64,000 bases of DNA from assembly GCA_947172415.1 (NCBI GenBank), contig OX359201.1, positions 4,340,001 through 4,404,000 of the forward strand, read 5' to 3'. Made by a program: the position numbers and the translations under genes. The stretch comes from Chondrosia reniformis (taxonomy: Eukaryota > Porifera > Demospongiae > Chondrillida > Chondrillidae). Below the pieces are notes generated by a model, which searched no databases, was not told the DNA's origin, and saw only the letters and a program-made list of their open reading frames with translations. This document shows positions 24,601 through 32,974 of this stretch, piece after piece. Numbering within the stretch: position 1 is the first letter of the stretch; each line of letters begins with the position of its first letter.

Positions 24601-25741
24601 GCTACCTCATTGAAGTGGGCCAGTGCAGTTGGACCAGTCTCTGTTCACATTGCATGTTCTCATTGGGCAGACTGAGCTATTAGCATACTAACTGTGCTGA
24701 CCCACCTAAACTAGGCTAGTATACGTATATATAAACATGATATAAGTGTACAGTAATTCAAGTTTCACTTTTTTCGTGTTTGTATCTATAGAAGTCACAT
24801 GTGTATGTATGTATGTATGTATGTGTTGTGTGTGTACACATACATATGCACTCAATTTGCAGCATGATAAGGGCAGTTAATATTCTCTCCGCTATCTGTT
24901 TTCTACATATTGCACACCATCCAAATAATGGTTGTTATACTTACATATGTAATAATTATTAGTTCGTAATTGAAATGTGTAATTCAGTTATTAATAGATG
25001 ATTGAAAGTTTTGCTGGTGTAGTTAACTATGTTAAGCTGCAGATCATTTATGTATTTGAACTGATTAGGACAATTGAATATTGATGAACTTGAATCAGTT
25101 GATGATATTCAAACCTTAACTCCCCAAGAAGATTCTGAGCTTGAGGTACCTTTTTACTGTCAGTGTGTATATAATATATGCCTACTTGCAGAGGAATTAT
25201 AGAATACATACGTACAGTATGTAAGTAAATGAACTTTTAGATAAACAAACCCTTAGAAATTATTTGATGAAAAAAAATGCTTAGATACTTTATTTTGCCT
25301 AAAGGCTTATTTCACACAGTTTATCAATTCAGGAATGTCTCATTTTCCAAATTAGACAAGGTATTTCTAGTGTGCTGTAAAATTGTCGCTTATTATTGAC
25401 AAGAGACCTATGTAGCTTGATATATTGCTTCTTAGTGTGTTTCTAATAGTATGAATTGCTTCATTTAATGACTGGATTTTTAATTGAGAAGGTAAAATGA
25501 ATTTACAGTTCTAATTATATTTTTTTGCTAATTTTAGTCATTATGGAACTACATAGGAGGAATGCTTACCAATCTTGGCTCAATGCCCTTGGAAAAGTTG
25601 CATTCAATGTTACAAATGTTTGCCATGCCTGGAAGTGATGCTGAATCAGTAACATTAGCTAAGTTAAAGAGATTTCTTGATGGAAAAGTTGTCAGTGGAC
25701 AGTTGATATATCTAAACTCTACCTATAGTTTACCTAGTTAA
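12697..25741 (+). CDS. ANAPC2: anaphase-promoting complex subunit 2
   Basis: Cullin-like scaffold of the APC/C ubiquitin ligase; with the RING subunit APC11 it forms the catalytic core that ubiquitinates securin and cyclins. Exons: 12697-12900, 13006-13112, 14096-14262, 15115-15239, 15453-15564, 16848-16926, 17162-17228, 17349-17404, 17794-17937, 18542-18611, 18700-18787, 20001-20052, 21608-21713, 22281-22424, 22606-22694, 22945-23114, 24084-24248, 25069-25145, 25538-25741. They total 2226 nt (741 codons plus stop) and every junction keeps phase. Vertebrate APC2 is about 820 residues. Diagnostic blocks: FPDSKPALFDLK, RLLHPGASTADIITQYIS, the cullin-homology stretch MQIYGNMKLFVKEYCHLLSD near residue 420-440, MRTLEWKSYLGLV, and the C-terminal winged helix that begins WNYIGGMLTNLGSMPLEKLH near residue 676. 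The first exon and start codon are least certain. Exon 10 has a NAGNAG acceptor, and I chose the downstream AG by alignment. Confidence 0.93.
13472..13971. mobile_element. 500-bp MITE with about 100-bp TIRs (ANAPC2 intron 2)
   Basis: Left arm (about 13473-13575, starting GTCTCGCGTAGCCCAGAC) and right arm (about 13864-13971, ending GTCTGGGCTACGCAAGAC) are inverted copies over roughly 100 bases. The direct repeat TATCAAAGTTTT (12 bp) flanks them at 13460-13471 and 13972-13983. There is no coding capacity. Long TIRs plus a 9-12 bp duplication suggest a Mutator-like (MULE) MITE, but that class is inferred. Confidence 0.88.
14000..14062 (-). repeat. degenerate PLE/hammerhead-type end
   Basis: On the minus strand, CTGATGA, A, then GGTC-CACAA-GACC is followed by AAAACGTT. 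The layout matches the hammerhead-like ends elsewhere in the window, but the essential G of GAAA is A, so it should be inactive. No protein remains are attached. Confidence 0.5.
15864..16193 (+). pseudogene. PLE GIY-YIG endonuclease fragment
   Basis: Translation shows YLGEISKTIADRMKEHQRA followed by NNSLAVHADTNDHHIDW and later EKEAINIRRSRYMNLDQGI. This is the usual order of the GIY-YIG domain of Penelope-like retroelements (YIGET-type start, R..EH, N.LA.H, IDW, E...I). The first Tyr of the domain is lost among divergent residues and no upstream RT is present, so it is a dead fragment. The last 100 bases are part of the inverted arm. Confidence 0.8.
16272..16331 (+). ncRNA. hammerhead-like ribozyme motif at PLE end
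   Basis: Core CTGATGA (16285-16291), an extra A, stem II GGCC/GGTC around TACG, then GAAA (16305-16308) and ACGT-T, with the predicted cut after 16312. Stem I is ATAG (16281-16284) with CTAT (16313-16316). After an internal loop it continues as CCACTTATTTA (16264-16274) against TAAATGAGTGG (16321-16331), with one mismatch. The very short stem III is self-complementary, as in hammerheads that work as dimers. Cleavage is not shown; the extra A before stem II departs from the textbook core. Confidence 0.65.
18040..18430 (-). other. unidentified GC-richer stretch in ANAPC2 intron 9
   Basis: About 390 bases with higher GC than the intron around it and overlapping open frames on the minus strand (18151-18427). 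The translations match no family I recognise. The composition suggests an old retroelement coding fragment, but I cannot name it. Confidence 0.3.
19241..19539. mobile_element. palindromic MITE flanked by 35-bp direct repeats (ANAPC2 intron 11)
   Basis: The ends TTCGGGAAATTT at left and AAATTTCCCGAA at right are inverted. The interior is rich in CGAAAATTTT words on both strands. Outside lie two 35-bp direct copies of TATTTTATTTCATATGCC... (19206-19240 and 19540-19574) with two mismatches. That is far longer than any normal target duplication. Confidence 0.75.
19638..19807. repeat. fold-back repeat around a PLE-type motif
   Basis: GAGATGGTTCATCTTTAGTC at left is mirrored by GACTAAAGGTGAACCATCTC at right (imperfect, about 75-bp arms). 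In the middle on the minus strand is CTGAAGAAGACCCCCGGGGGTC, the same layout as the hammerhead-like ends, but the following GAAA is GATT, so it is inactive. Confidence 0.7.
20420..20462 (-). ncRNA. hammerhead-like motif at PLE end
   Basis: Minus strand: ACT, CTGATGA, A, stem II GGCCAC/GTGGTT with a CACTT loop, GAAA, CATC, then AGT closing stem I with ACT. The core bases are present, but stem I is short and the ACAT stem III is not self-complementary, so activity is doubtful. Confidence 0.5.
20425..21302 (-). mobile_element. Penelope-like element, 3' half (ANAPC2 intron 12)
   Basis: Minus strand, in order: RT C-terminal part at 21302-21072 (LTYRKPTYTDHYGYLQYSFH then the region leading to RARAIAQG), a GIY-YIG domain at about 20910-20630 (GVVYEISCSCRQKYIGES, then LKEHPVASRRGDIEKSAMAE), and a hammerhead-like motif at about 20460-20425. 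Stops and frame changes break it. It lies antisense to the host gene. The RT palm motifs are missing. Confidence 0.85.
23530..23850 (+). mobile_element. retrozyme-like element with internal hammerhead, 13-bp duplication
   Basis: Flanked by identical 13-mers CTACTCATACGAT at 23517-23529 and 23851-23863. The inverted arms 23526-23602 and 23730-23806 match at 74 of 77 positions (three C/T differences). The 127-base loop holds a full type I hammerhead (23617-23671) and a GAAC-TTCG-GTTC tetraloop hairpin (23717-23728). After the right arm come a 9-bp hairpin (23810-23818 with 23828-23836) and a terminal T6. There is no open frame. The transcript would fold as a rod with the ribozyme at its tip. 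Non-coding hammerhead elements flanked by target duplications are known as retrozymes and are thought to use PLE machinery in animals. A single copy with long inverted arms is not the usual tandem form. Confidence 0.8.
23617..23671 (+). ncRNA. type I hammerhead ribozyme
   Basis: All conserved elements are in order. Stem I outer TCG (23617-23619) pairs with CGA (23669-23671); an internal loop TAT/T follows; stem I inner GCCATA (23623-23628) pairs with TATGGC (23662-23667). The core is CTGATGA (23629-23635). Stem II is GTCC (23636-23639) with GGAC (23646-23649) around TAATAA. Then GAAA (23650-23653), CAGCTG (23654-23659), and the cleavage triplet GTC with the cut predicted after 23661. Stem III CAGCTG is too short to fold alone but is palindromic, so two molecules could form a 6-bp helix, as in dimer-acting animal hammerheads. 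No core base deviates. Confidence 0.92.
24395..24725. repeat. possible MITE in ANAPC2 intron 17
   Basis: AGCCCAGTTTAGGTG near 24413 and CACCTAAACTAGGCTA near 24703 form an imperfect inverted pair about 290 bases apart. No clear target duplication is seen. A TATG/GTAT tetranucleotide run lies just beyond, at about 24802-24830. Confidence 0.4.
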
Positions 25742-26092
25742 CCCTCACTTTGCAAAGTCTTATTTAGTGTTGTGCTTCTGAATTATGATGTTTAACCTGA
25801 ATATTAAATTTATAAGATATACTGTTTTTCCCACTAATTGTTCTGCTGCATGCAGAACATACACCTCCTCAAATGGCAGTAATGTGAGCTAATATATACA
25901 TACATTGCATAAGATTTATAATGTACTAATTGGTTCATGTAAGAAATTGTTAAATTTGAGCTTTGATCTTTGATAAAGGTTGTGGCTTACAAATCTTTGT
26001 AGCTTCACAACTCCACCAATAACCCATCCCCCCTTTTTATCATATACGTATATATGTATATATTTGTCATCATATTTCTATTTTTGGAACTA

Positions 26093-26559
26093 CAGTCGAC
26101 TCCACTTATAACGAACTCGCTCATAACGAATTTTGGGTTATAACGAACGATTGTCAAAAACAATTTCCTGTCCATTCAATTCCTTCTGTTCATAACAAAC
26201 AACCCTAAACAAACTTCTGTTATAACGAACGTGTTAACTTATGATCATTATGTATGTGTGAAACCAAAAATGGCTGTATTTATCATTCTTAAACCGAAGT
26301 TACTGGACGAAGTGGATAAAGGGAGGAAGGAGAAGGGTATTTGTGATGAATTTTCAGTTGAAAAGTCCACCCTGAGTACCATTATACTATTTTACGTAAT
26401 TTTAATTTTGTAAGCATTCTACTGTATTCATACTGCACTGATGAGTAGTTTATTTGTATAGTTATATACAGATAAAGTACATTTGGTTATAAAGAACTTC
26501 TTTTATAATAAACAATTATGCTAGGGATTTTGGTGTTTGTTATATCAGGGAGTCGACTG
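26093..26559 (+). mobile_element. deleted pogo/Tigger element
   Basis: TA at 26091-26092 and 26560-26561 flank inverted ends CAGTCGACTCC and GGAGTCGACTG. TTATAACGAAC words repeat inside the left end. The remaining coding sequence (about 26264-26388) reads KPKLLDEVDKGRKEKGICDE and VEKSTLSTI, which is the N-terminal helix-turn-helix (CENP-B N / pogo type) that binds the ends. The DDE catalytic core is deleted, leaving 467 bp. Confidence 0.88.
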
Positions 26560-26633
26560 TATTACGTCTTTAACATCATAATATGTCGCATTTCCTTTTC
26601 TTTTTGTTTATATTTGAGGTGTAACTCTAGTGT

Positions 26634-26680
26634 CTTTTCAGCTGAAGAAGGTCTACTGACCGAAACGTTCTGAAATAATT
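26634..26680 (+). ncRNA. hammerhead-like motif
   Basis: TTTCAG, CTGAAGA (the T-to-A change is at core position 7, which tolerates any base), A, GGTC-TACT-GACC, GAAA, CGTT, then CTGAAA closing a 6-bp stem I with TTTCAG. It is followed by a TTGTTTCGTGC flank also seen next to the copies at 37560 and 44975. No PLE coding remains lie nearby. Confidence 0.6.
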
Positions 26681-26714
26681 CAATTGTTTCGTGCCACTAC
26701 AGGAAGCTCATTAT

Positions 26715-27260
26715 CTACCGTATTTATAGCGGGAAAATTTGGCGAGGACTTAAATTTGGCAATTTGACGAGTACTTTGAAGCTTGCCAAATTTAATTCTT
26801 TGCCAAATTTTCCTTAAGCATGATAGCAGTGGCGGATCTAGGGTGGTGCCTGGGTTTTTTTTCTTAAGAATTACCATTATTACTAGCACAAAAACGATTT
26901 TAACTAATCATACATTAGAAACGGTACTAGCCAGTTTCAGCGTCATACGATGTACTTAGACTATGCAGTAGTCTAAAACATTCTATTACTCTCTTCCTTC
27001 TTGGCTGAATGCCATCTTTCTTTGACGTCTTGCACAATCTAATTGCTTCCTGTGCACCACCCAAAATAAGTTTCTGGATCCCCCACTGGATAGACAGCTA
27101 TCGATATCGAATGTAACGGTACCATCGTCCATTTAAACAATTATAGCCAACGATTGTGTCATAGTTACGGGGTAATCCGCCAAATATAAAACTCGCCAAA
27201 TGTTAAAATTGTGCATTTCGCCAAATATATTGCCCACCAAATTTTCCAGCTATAAGGTAG
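26715..27260. mobile_element. MITE with ATTTGGC-rich ends
   Basis: The left end TACCGTATTTATAGCGGGAA and the right end (complement begins TACCTTATAGCTGGAA) are inverted. Both are followed inward by AAATTTGGCG words. The interior (about 26820-27120) is unrelated, and no gene is visible. Confidence 0.7.
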
Positions 27261-27282
27261 TTTATCATACAAATCTTAATGT

Positions 27283-27602
27283 GTAGTATGTATACCTTGG
27301 CTTTATTGACCTTGTAACTGGTGCAATATTTTTTGTAGTACTATGGGAACAGCTGGTTTTCTAAATTTTGCAAATTTTGTGAATGATATTGCATTCGTAA
27401 ACAATTTTTTTTCAAACATTTCCCGTCTCTTAATATATTATTTAGGTATATAAATATTAAAGCAGTCATTTGTGAAACTAGGAAAATGAAATTTTTGTTC
27501 TACCAGCAATTCTCAAATCTTTGGTTTGCAGGCATATGGTACATATTTATTTTCATCTCTCAAAAATAGCTCAAAAGGTAGCCAAAATGATGTCAACAGA
27601 TA
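27283..27602 (+). pseudogene. decayed MATE exon 2 fragment
   Basis: The stretch 27297-27360 (TTGGCTTTATTGACCTTGTA and on to AACAGCTGGTTTTCT) and 27565-27600 (AAAATAGCTCAAAA, then CCAAAATGATGTCAAC) match exon 2 of the three MATE genes in the right order. Between them the sequence has diverged by substitutions and insertions. It is an old fourth copy, upstream of gene A. The following 27885-28000 also matches the 5' flanks of genes B and C. Confidence 0.8.
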
Positions 27603-28104
27603 GGCATACCACAGAAAGCGACTTTGTAAGATGTTAATGGGATGTTTTGTCTTTGTTTATGACATATTCTGGACAGCTCTACTTCAACTGCTCAAATTGC
27701 TATATAATTGCATCCTTCAAGAGAAAGAAGTGTTATGGTTTGGAACACAAAGGGAAAGAAACCTGCACCAATAGCAACAAAAAGAATTTACAATCAAGAA
27801 CATTGTATTCATAGACAGAATTCAAAGAGGCATATGAGTTAACAGGATTATTAAGCTTTGTATTCTCTTTAAGCTGTCAATTTATATGTTGCTAGGTGAT
27901 AATGGGGCATTTGGAGCAACTCTGATGTTACTACTGTGCTGGCAACCTGTTTGCCTACATTTAGTGTTAGGTTCTTGGATATAGGTATATAGGATAAGTA
28001 GTAATACACATAATTGTATGCGTATATGAATAATACAACATAGAATAATACAACATTTGGTCTAACAATGTCTCCAATAAAGCAGTCACAGCTGTTCATT
28101 TAGT

Positions 28105-28839
28105 AGAACTCTTTAATTACCTTATTGACAACATTTATGTATGTGTAGACGGTTCTGTATTTAAGCAATGTGTAGGTATCCCTATGGGTACTGACTGCGC
28201 CCCTGTAGTTGCTAATCTTTTTCTGTTTGCCTATGAGTATGAGTTTATGAAATAACTACTTAAGGATAACATCACCCTAGCTATTAAATTTTTCAATACT
28301 TATAGGTATATTGATGACCTTTTATGTATTAACAACAAGGATTTTGAACTGTCAATTAGTGACATTTACCCCAAAGAACTTATTCTTAAAAAGATAAATA
28401 CCAGCCCTAGAAAATCCCCCTTTTTAGACTTAGATTTAACCATTACTAGTAATTAATTTATTACTAAAGTATATGATAAACGAGAGGACTTTAATTTGAT
28501 ATAGTAAATTTCCCCCATTTAGATAGTAATATTCCTAATACCCCAGCCTATGGTGTCTTTATTTCACGACTAATTAGGTATTCAAGAATATGTAGTGACT
28601 TCTCTAGTTTTCAGGCTAAAAGTTTGCAGTTATGCAGTAGGCTTATTAAGCAGGGTTACAAATACTTTAAACTAAAATCAACCTTTAAAACTTTCCTATC
28701 CCGGCAGCCTCTAGTTAGAATTAAGTATAAGCAAAAAGTAGCTAGTATGCTTAAGGACTGTCTTGTGTTGCCCCATATTGTGTTACCCCACCTCCAAAGA
28801 AATGTTACTACCATAAGACCTAAGGGTAGACTTATGTAA
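28105..28839 (+). pseudogene. reverse transcriptase fragment, Penelope-like type
   Basis: Reading plus: VGIPMGTDCAPVVANLFLFA, then the palm box RYIDDLL at about 28303-28323, then SPRKSPFLDLDLTI, VYDKREDFNL and YGVFISRLIRYSRICSDF. This order is the RT of Penelope-like or related YIDD retroelements. In-frame stops after YEFMK and after ITSN, plus a frame change near 28500, make it dead. It lies between the decayed MATE exon and gene A, so it may have arrived before the MATE array expanded. A hammerhead-like motif follows at 29050. Confidence 0.8.
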
Positions 28840-29049
28840 TATGTCCTACTTGTGTCTATAAGATTACTAATAGATTTAATTCATAAAATTTAATTTGACT
28901 TACATTCCTTTCATAAAATTAGATTTCATCATGTGTCTTAGTTAACACCTTATTTAACTTTTGGCGCCAAAATAGTGTATATAAAGCCTAGATTTAGCAT
29001 AGAGAGCCAAGGATTCACAGAAGATCAAGATAAAGAAAAAGACAAAGAC

Positions 29050-29112
29050 TCCCAGGATCACTGATGAAGGGTGGAATTCCCAGAAACGGCTGTCTGACCC
29101 AGTGGAGAAGAA
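29050..29112 (+). ncRNA. hammerhead-like motif downstream of the RT fragment
   Basis: CTGATGA (29061-29067), A, GGG-TGGAATT-CCC, A, GAAA, CGGCTG, TC, then TGA pairing with TCA (29058-29060). The CGGCTGTC part parallels CAGCTGTC of the intact hammerhead at 23654. Stem I is only 3 bp before mismatches. A similar mutated copy lies on the minus strand at about 14960-15020. Confidence 0.5.
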
Positions 29113-29384
29113 GATGAAAGAATGGAAAAGAAGGAAGACTCTAGGACCTGTATCTTCATCCAATCTTATGTATCTCTATCTCTGTATGTTCAGGTTTAGT
29201 TCCCCTATAGGCTCTTTCACAAAATAGGCATAGCATGTAGGAAAATGGTATTTTAGATTTTTCATAAGGGAAGAACTAAACTAATATTTTATACACACCT
29301 AAAAGGTACCAACCAAGGCCTGGTAACATAAAAATGCATACTCAGTCTTTTCCTCTTACTCTGTTATAAACCTTCATGTAGAGT

Positions 29385-31593
29385 ATGAAAACTGTAACTA
29401 AATTTTATAACAAGATTAAGAGGTCAAAGAGGGCTCACTGGATTCTTAGCCAGCTCTTATGGATCAAAGAAGAAGTAAAAGCTCAGCTGTATCTTGCTAT
29501 ACCTATTGCCTTAAGTTGTGTTCTATTGGAAGTTCCATTCTACACTTCCATTGCCTTTGTTGGACATATAGAGGGACGTAATGTGACCACATCTACATTT
29601 GTGGAGGCTATGGCTTTAAATATAAGCTTCATTCATCTAATTGTAACAAGTGTTACTTACGGATTAGTGACAGCCATAGAAACTCTGGTTTCTCAATCTG
29701 TTGGTGCTGGTAACTTTCCAAGAATAGGAGTGATACTTCAGAGATCCATATTGATCATTTTTGTAGTAATGCTCCTGCAATATGCAATATTATCCAACTC
29801 TACCTCCATTCTACACCTGCTACATCAGCCTCCCTGTGTCATAGATCAAATTGAACTGTTTATGCAAGTTTTTTATGTGGGTATTCCACCATTTGTTCTT
29901 CAGTATCTCTTGATTAGATACTATCAAGTACAGGGTGTAGTCTTGCCCTTCATACTGACAGGAGTAGTGGCTAATATTGCCAACATTGTGGCTCACTTTG
30001 TGTTTGTTGTGGTGCTAAAATTGGAAATGAGAGGAGCCGCACTTTCTCTGTGCATCTGCTATTACTTACATCTGCTCTTAATTGTGATTATTGGAATGGT
30101 CCTGAAGCTGAACAAGAAGACATGGGAAGGATGGAGTAGGGAGTGTTTGAATGGTTGGGGAGAGTTTCTAAAATTGGCTTTACCTGGAGTTATTATGGTT
30201 GGTATTGATTGGAGTCTATTTCAAGCTGGTTATTTTCTTCTAGGATTTATGCCTGGAAATGAAATCGAACTAGGAATATTTGGAATTATAACCAACTATG
30301 AGGTCCTAGTGTTTACATTAGGTCCACTTACACTTGGATTGGCAATGTCAATACAAATAGGAACAAAACTAGGAGCTGGTAAGTGTCCCGTATACATAAC
30401 TGGAAGAATGCACTAATGCAATTTGCATGTTTGCTATATGCCATATGAATTCTTGATTATAAATTTTCATTCTAAAATAAAGACATGGTTATTGAAGCTT
30501 ATTTTATTAAGCAGAAAAGCGCTAGTGCATGATTCTATTAATTCCTGAGATTGTTACTTTTGTGCATATTTTCCTTAAGTGTAACCAGAATATTTATCAG
30601 ATATATGCATATATATATATATATATATATTGATTTTCATCTGCATGCACTAAGCTACTAGTTTATCACAGTATTCATCATAGTATAACATGCAATTATT
30701 TTCCATAATTAGGTAAACCAAACGAAGCAAAGAAATCCATGTTAACTTCATTTGTCATGTTTGGAATGTGGATGTCATTTCTTGAAATAATAACTTATTC
30801 TCTAAGAGAATATATTCCTAGAATATCCACTTCTGATGAATGCATCTTGAATCCATTGCATCTTCCCTGGTTGCTATTACTTATGGAATTGTTTTTTGGT
30901 CAGAGTCAGTATTTCCTAAGTTGTGTACTGCGAGGATGTGGCTTACAAATACTAGGAAGCATCCTAAGTACTACATGTTTTGGCTTTATTGGCCTTGTAA
31001 TTGGTGCAATATTTGTTGTAATGCTTGATATGGGAGCTGCTGGTTTTCTGATTGGCCTCATTGTAGGAGCTGCAGTTGCTTTTGTGTTGTACATTTTAAT
31101 CATCATTTGTATTAATTGGGAAAAACGTTCAAAAATAGCTCAAAACTTGGCCAAACCAAAGTCAACAGCTGAGAATCATGCCATGGTAAACAATAGTGAT
31201 CCGTCACACAAAGAAAGGAATAGTGATCCATCACACCAAGAAGATCATGCTACTATCAATTCTACAGCTCCTGATGTCAATGAAAAGAATCAGAAGAAAT
31301 CCCAACATGACAATTCAGAGAAAAATGGTGAAAATGAAGCATGCAATTGCAAGAATGACTGTAGGGAAGTAAGCAGTGGATATTTGAAGAAAGGAGTTGA
31401 GACAGCCAAGATGAAAAAGAATTCTGCTAGAGACCTTCTTGTTAAAATCATAGCTGTCGTAGTAATTGTTTCAGTGACAGCAACAGCTATATGCATTGGG
31501 AATCTGTTTGTCTACAAGTGGAAATTATGTGATATGTTAGATTACCTGAATTCTGCAAATGACACCATTATCATAACCAAAATCAGTTGCTAA
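29385..31593 (+). CDS. MATE multidrug/toxin extrusion transporter A
   Basis: SLC47-type MATE: proton- or sodium-coupled antiporter exporting organic cations across the plasma membrane. Exons 29385-30378 and 30713-31593 join in phase inside GTKLGAG|KPNEAKKS, giving 624 residues. The family's twin signatures are visible: SQSVGAGNFPR (about residue 105-115) and IGTKLGAGKPNEAKKS (about 325-340), each starting a six-helix bundle. After the twelfth helix comes a hydrophilic tail rich in Ser/Asn/His, with a repeat of NSDPSHKE/NSDPSHQE. A thirteenth hydrophobic helix near the C-terminus follows (KIIAVVVIVSVTATAICIGN), as in animal SLC47A1. Substrate specificity cannot be read from sequence. First of three tandem copies. 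Confidence 0.93.
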
Positions 31594-31700
31594 ATGAACC
31601 TTAATTTCATTCACTAATTATTATTAATAAGTTATAGTATTTTCATTTATTTATATTTCAGCATGCTGTGTTCGTGTATACTGCAACTATTTATAAAATA

Positions 31701-32634
31701 GACTGACTGACTGACTGACTGACTGACTGACTGACTGACTGACTGACTGACTGACTGACTGACTGACTGACTGACTGACTGACTGACTGACTGACTGACT
31801 GACTGACTGACTGACTGACTGACTGACTGACTGACTGACTGACTGACTGACTGACTGACTGACTGACTGACTGACTGACTGACTGACTGACTGACTGACT
31901 GACTGACTGACTGACTGACTGACTGACTGACTGACTGACTGACTGACTGACTGACTGACTGACTGACTGACTGACTGACTGACTGACTGACTGACTGACT
32001 GACTGACTGACTGACTGACTGACTGACTGACTGACTGACTGACTGACTGACTGACTGACTGACTGACTGACTGACTGACTGACTGACTGACTGACTGACT
32101 GACTGACTGACTGACTGACTGACTGACTGACTGACTGACTGACTGACTGACTGACTGACTGACTGACTGACTGACTGACTGACTGACTGACTGACTGACT
32201 GACTGACTGACTGACTGACTGACTGACTGACTGACTGACTGACTGACTGACTGACTGACTGACTGACTGACTGACTGACTGACTGACTGACTGACTGACT
32301 GACTGACTGACTGACTGACTGACTGACTGACTGACTGACTGACTGACTGACTGACTGACTGACTGACTGACTGACTGACTGACTGACTGACTGACTGACT
32401 GACTGACTGACTGACTGACTGACTGACTGACTGACTGACTGACTGACTGACTGACTGACTGACTGACTGACTGACTGACTGACTGACTGACTGACTGACT
32501 GACTGACTGACTGACTGACTGACTGACTGACTGACTGACTGACTGACTGACTGACTGACTGACTGACTGACTGACTGACTGACTGACTGACTGACTGACT
32601 GACTGACTGACTGACTGACTGACTGACTGACTGA
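31701..32634. repeat. uninterrupted GACT tetranucleotide array, about 233 copies
   Basis: 934 bases of pure GACT/CTGA with no visible interruption, starting about 110 bases after the stop codon of gene A. Gene B has a shorter, interrupted array at 41704-41930. Gene C has none. Such purity suggests recent expansion or an assembly fill. Confidence 0.97.
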
Positions 32635-32744
32635 AGTTAACTAAGTAGCATTATATCCAGAAGTGGCCGAATAAATATAATTGACTTAACCATACATACA
32701 TGCATCACTTCTGTGTTAGGGTGATATCTAGGAATATATACCAC

Positions 32745-32935
32745 AGGCTATCCCTGTTTCTTTTTAACCACTTTGTGAACGTGGTATATATAGAGCATCG
32801 AAACATGTTTTGGCATTTAGAAAAGCATACATAAATGACTGCATAAACTAAAATCACTTTGTTGTTGATTATTAGATGTTAATTGATATTACCTTGAATA
32901 GGGGAACAATGTCCCTCTGATAATATATGTCATGG
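32745..32935 (+). repeat. dispersed repeat (CATCGAAACATGTTTTGG family)
   Basis: Core words TTTTTAACCACTTTG, AGAGCATCGAAACATG and TAGAAAAGCATAC. Other copies lie at about 36911-37100, 42055-42240, 46690-46870 and 59930-60150. The copies at 36911 and 59930 are the tail of a longer repeat that starts with a hairpin. No protein is encoded. Confidence 0.8.
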
Positions 32936-32974
32936 ACCAGAAAAGAATGTTCGTAGCTTATCGTATGTATATAT

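Noticed and set aside
26700..27260. Coding potential in the MITE at 26715-27260
   Set aside because: The short minus-strand frame there consists of inverted-end sequence and has no domain.
30906..31106. Minus-strand frames recurring in all three MATE exon 2 copies (also 40500-40700, 47147-47347, and the set at 31290, 40881, 47531)
   Set aside because: They are shadows of the conserved MATE coding strand; their recurrence only reflects the duplication.
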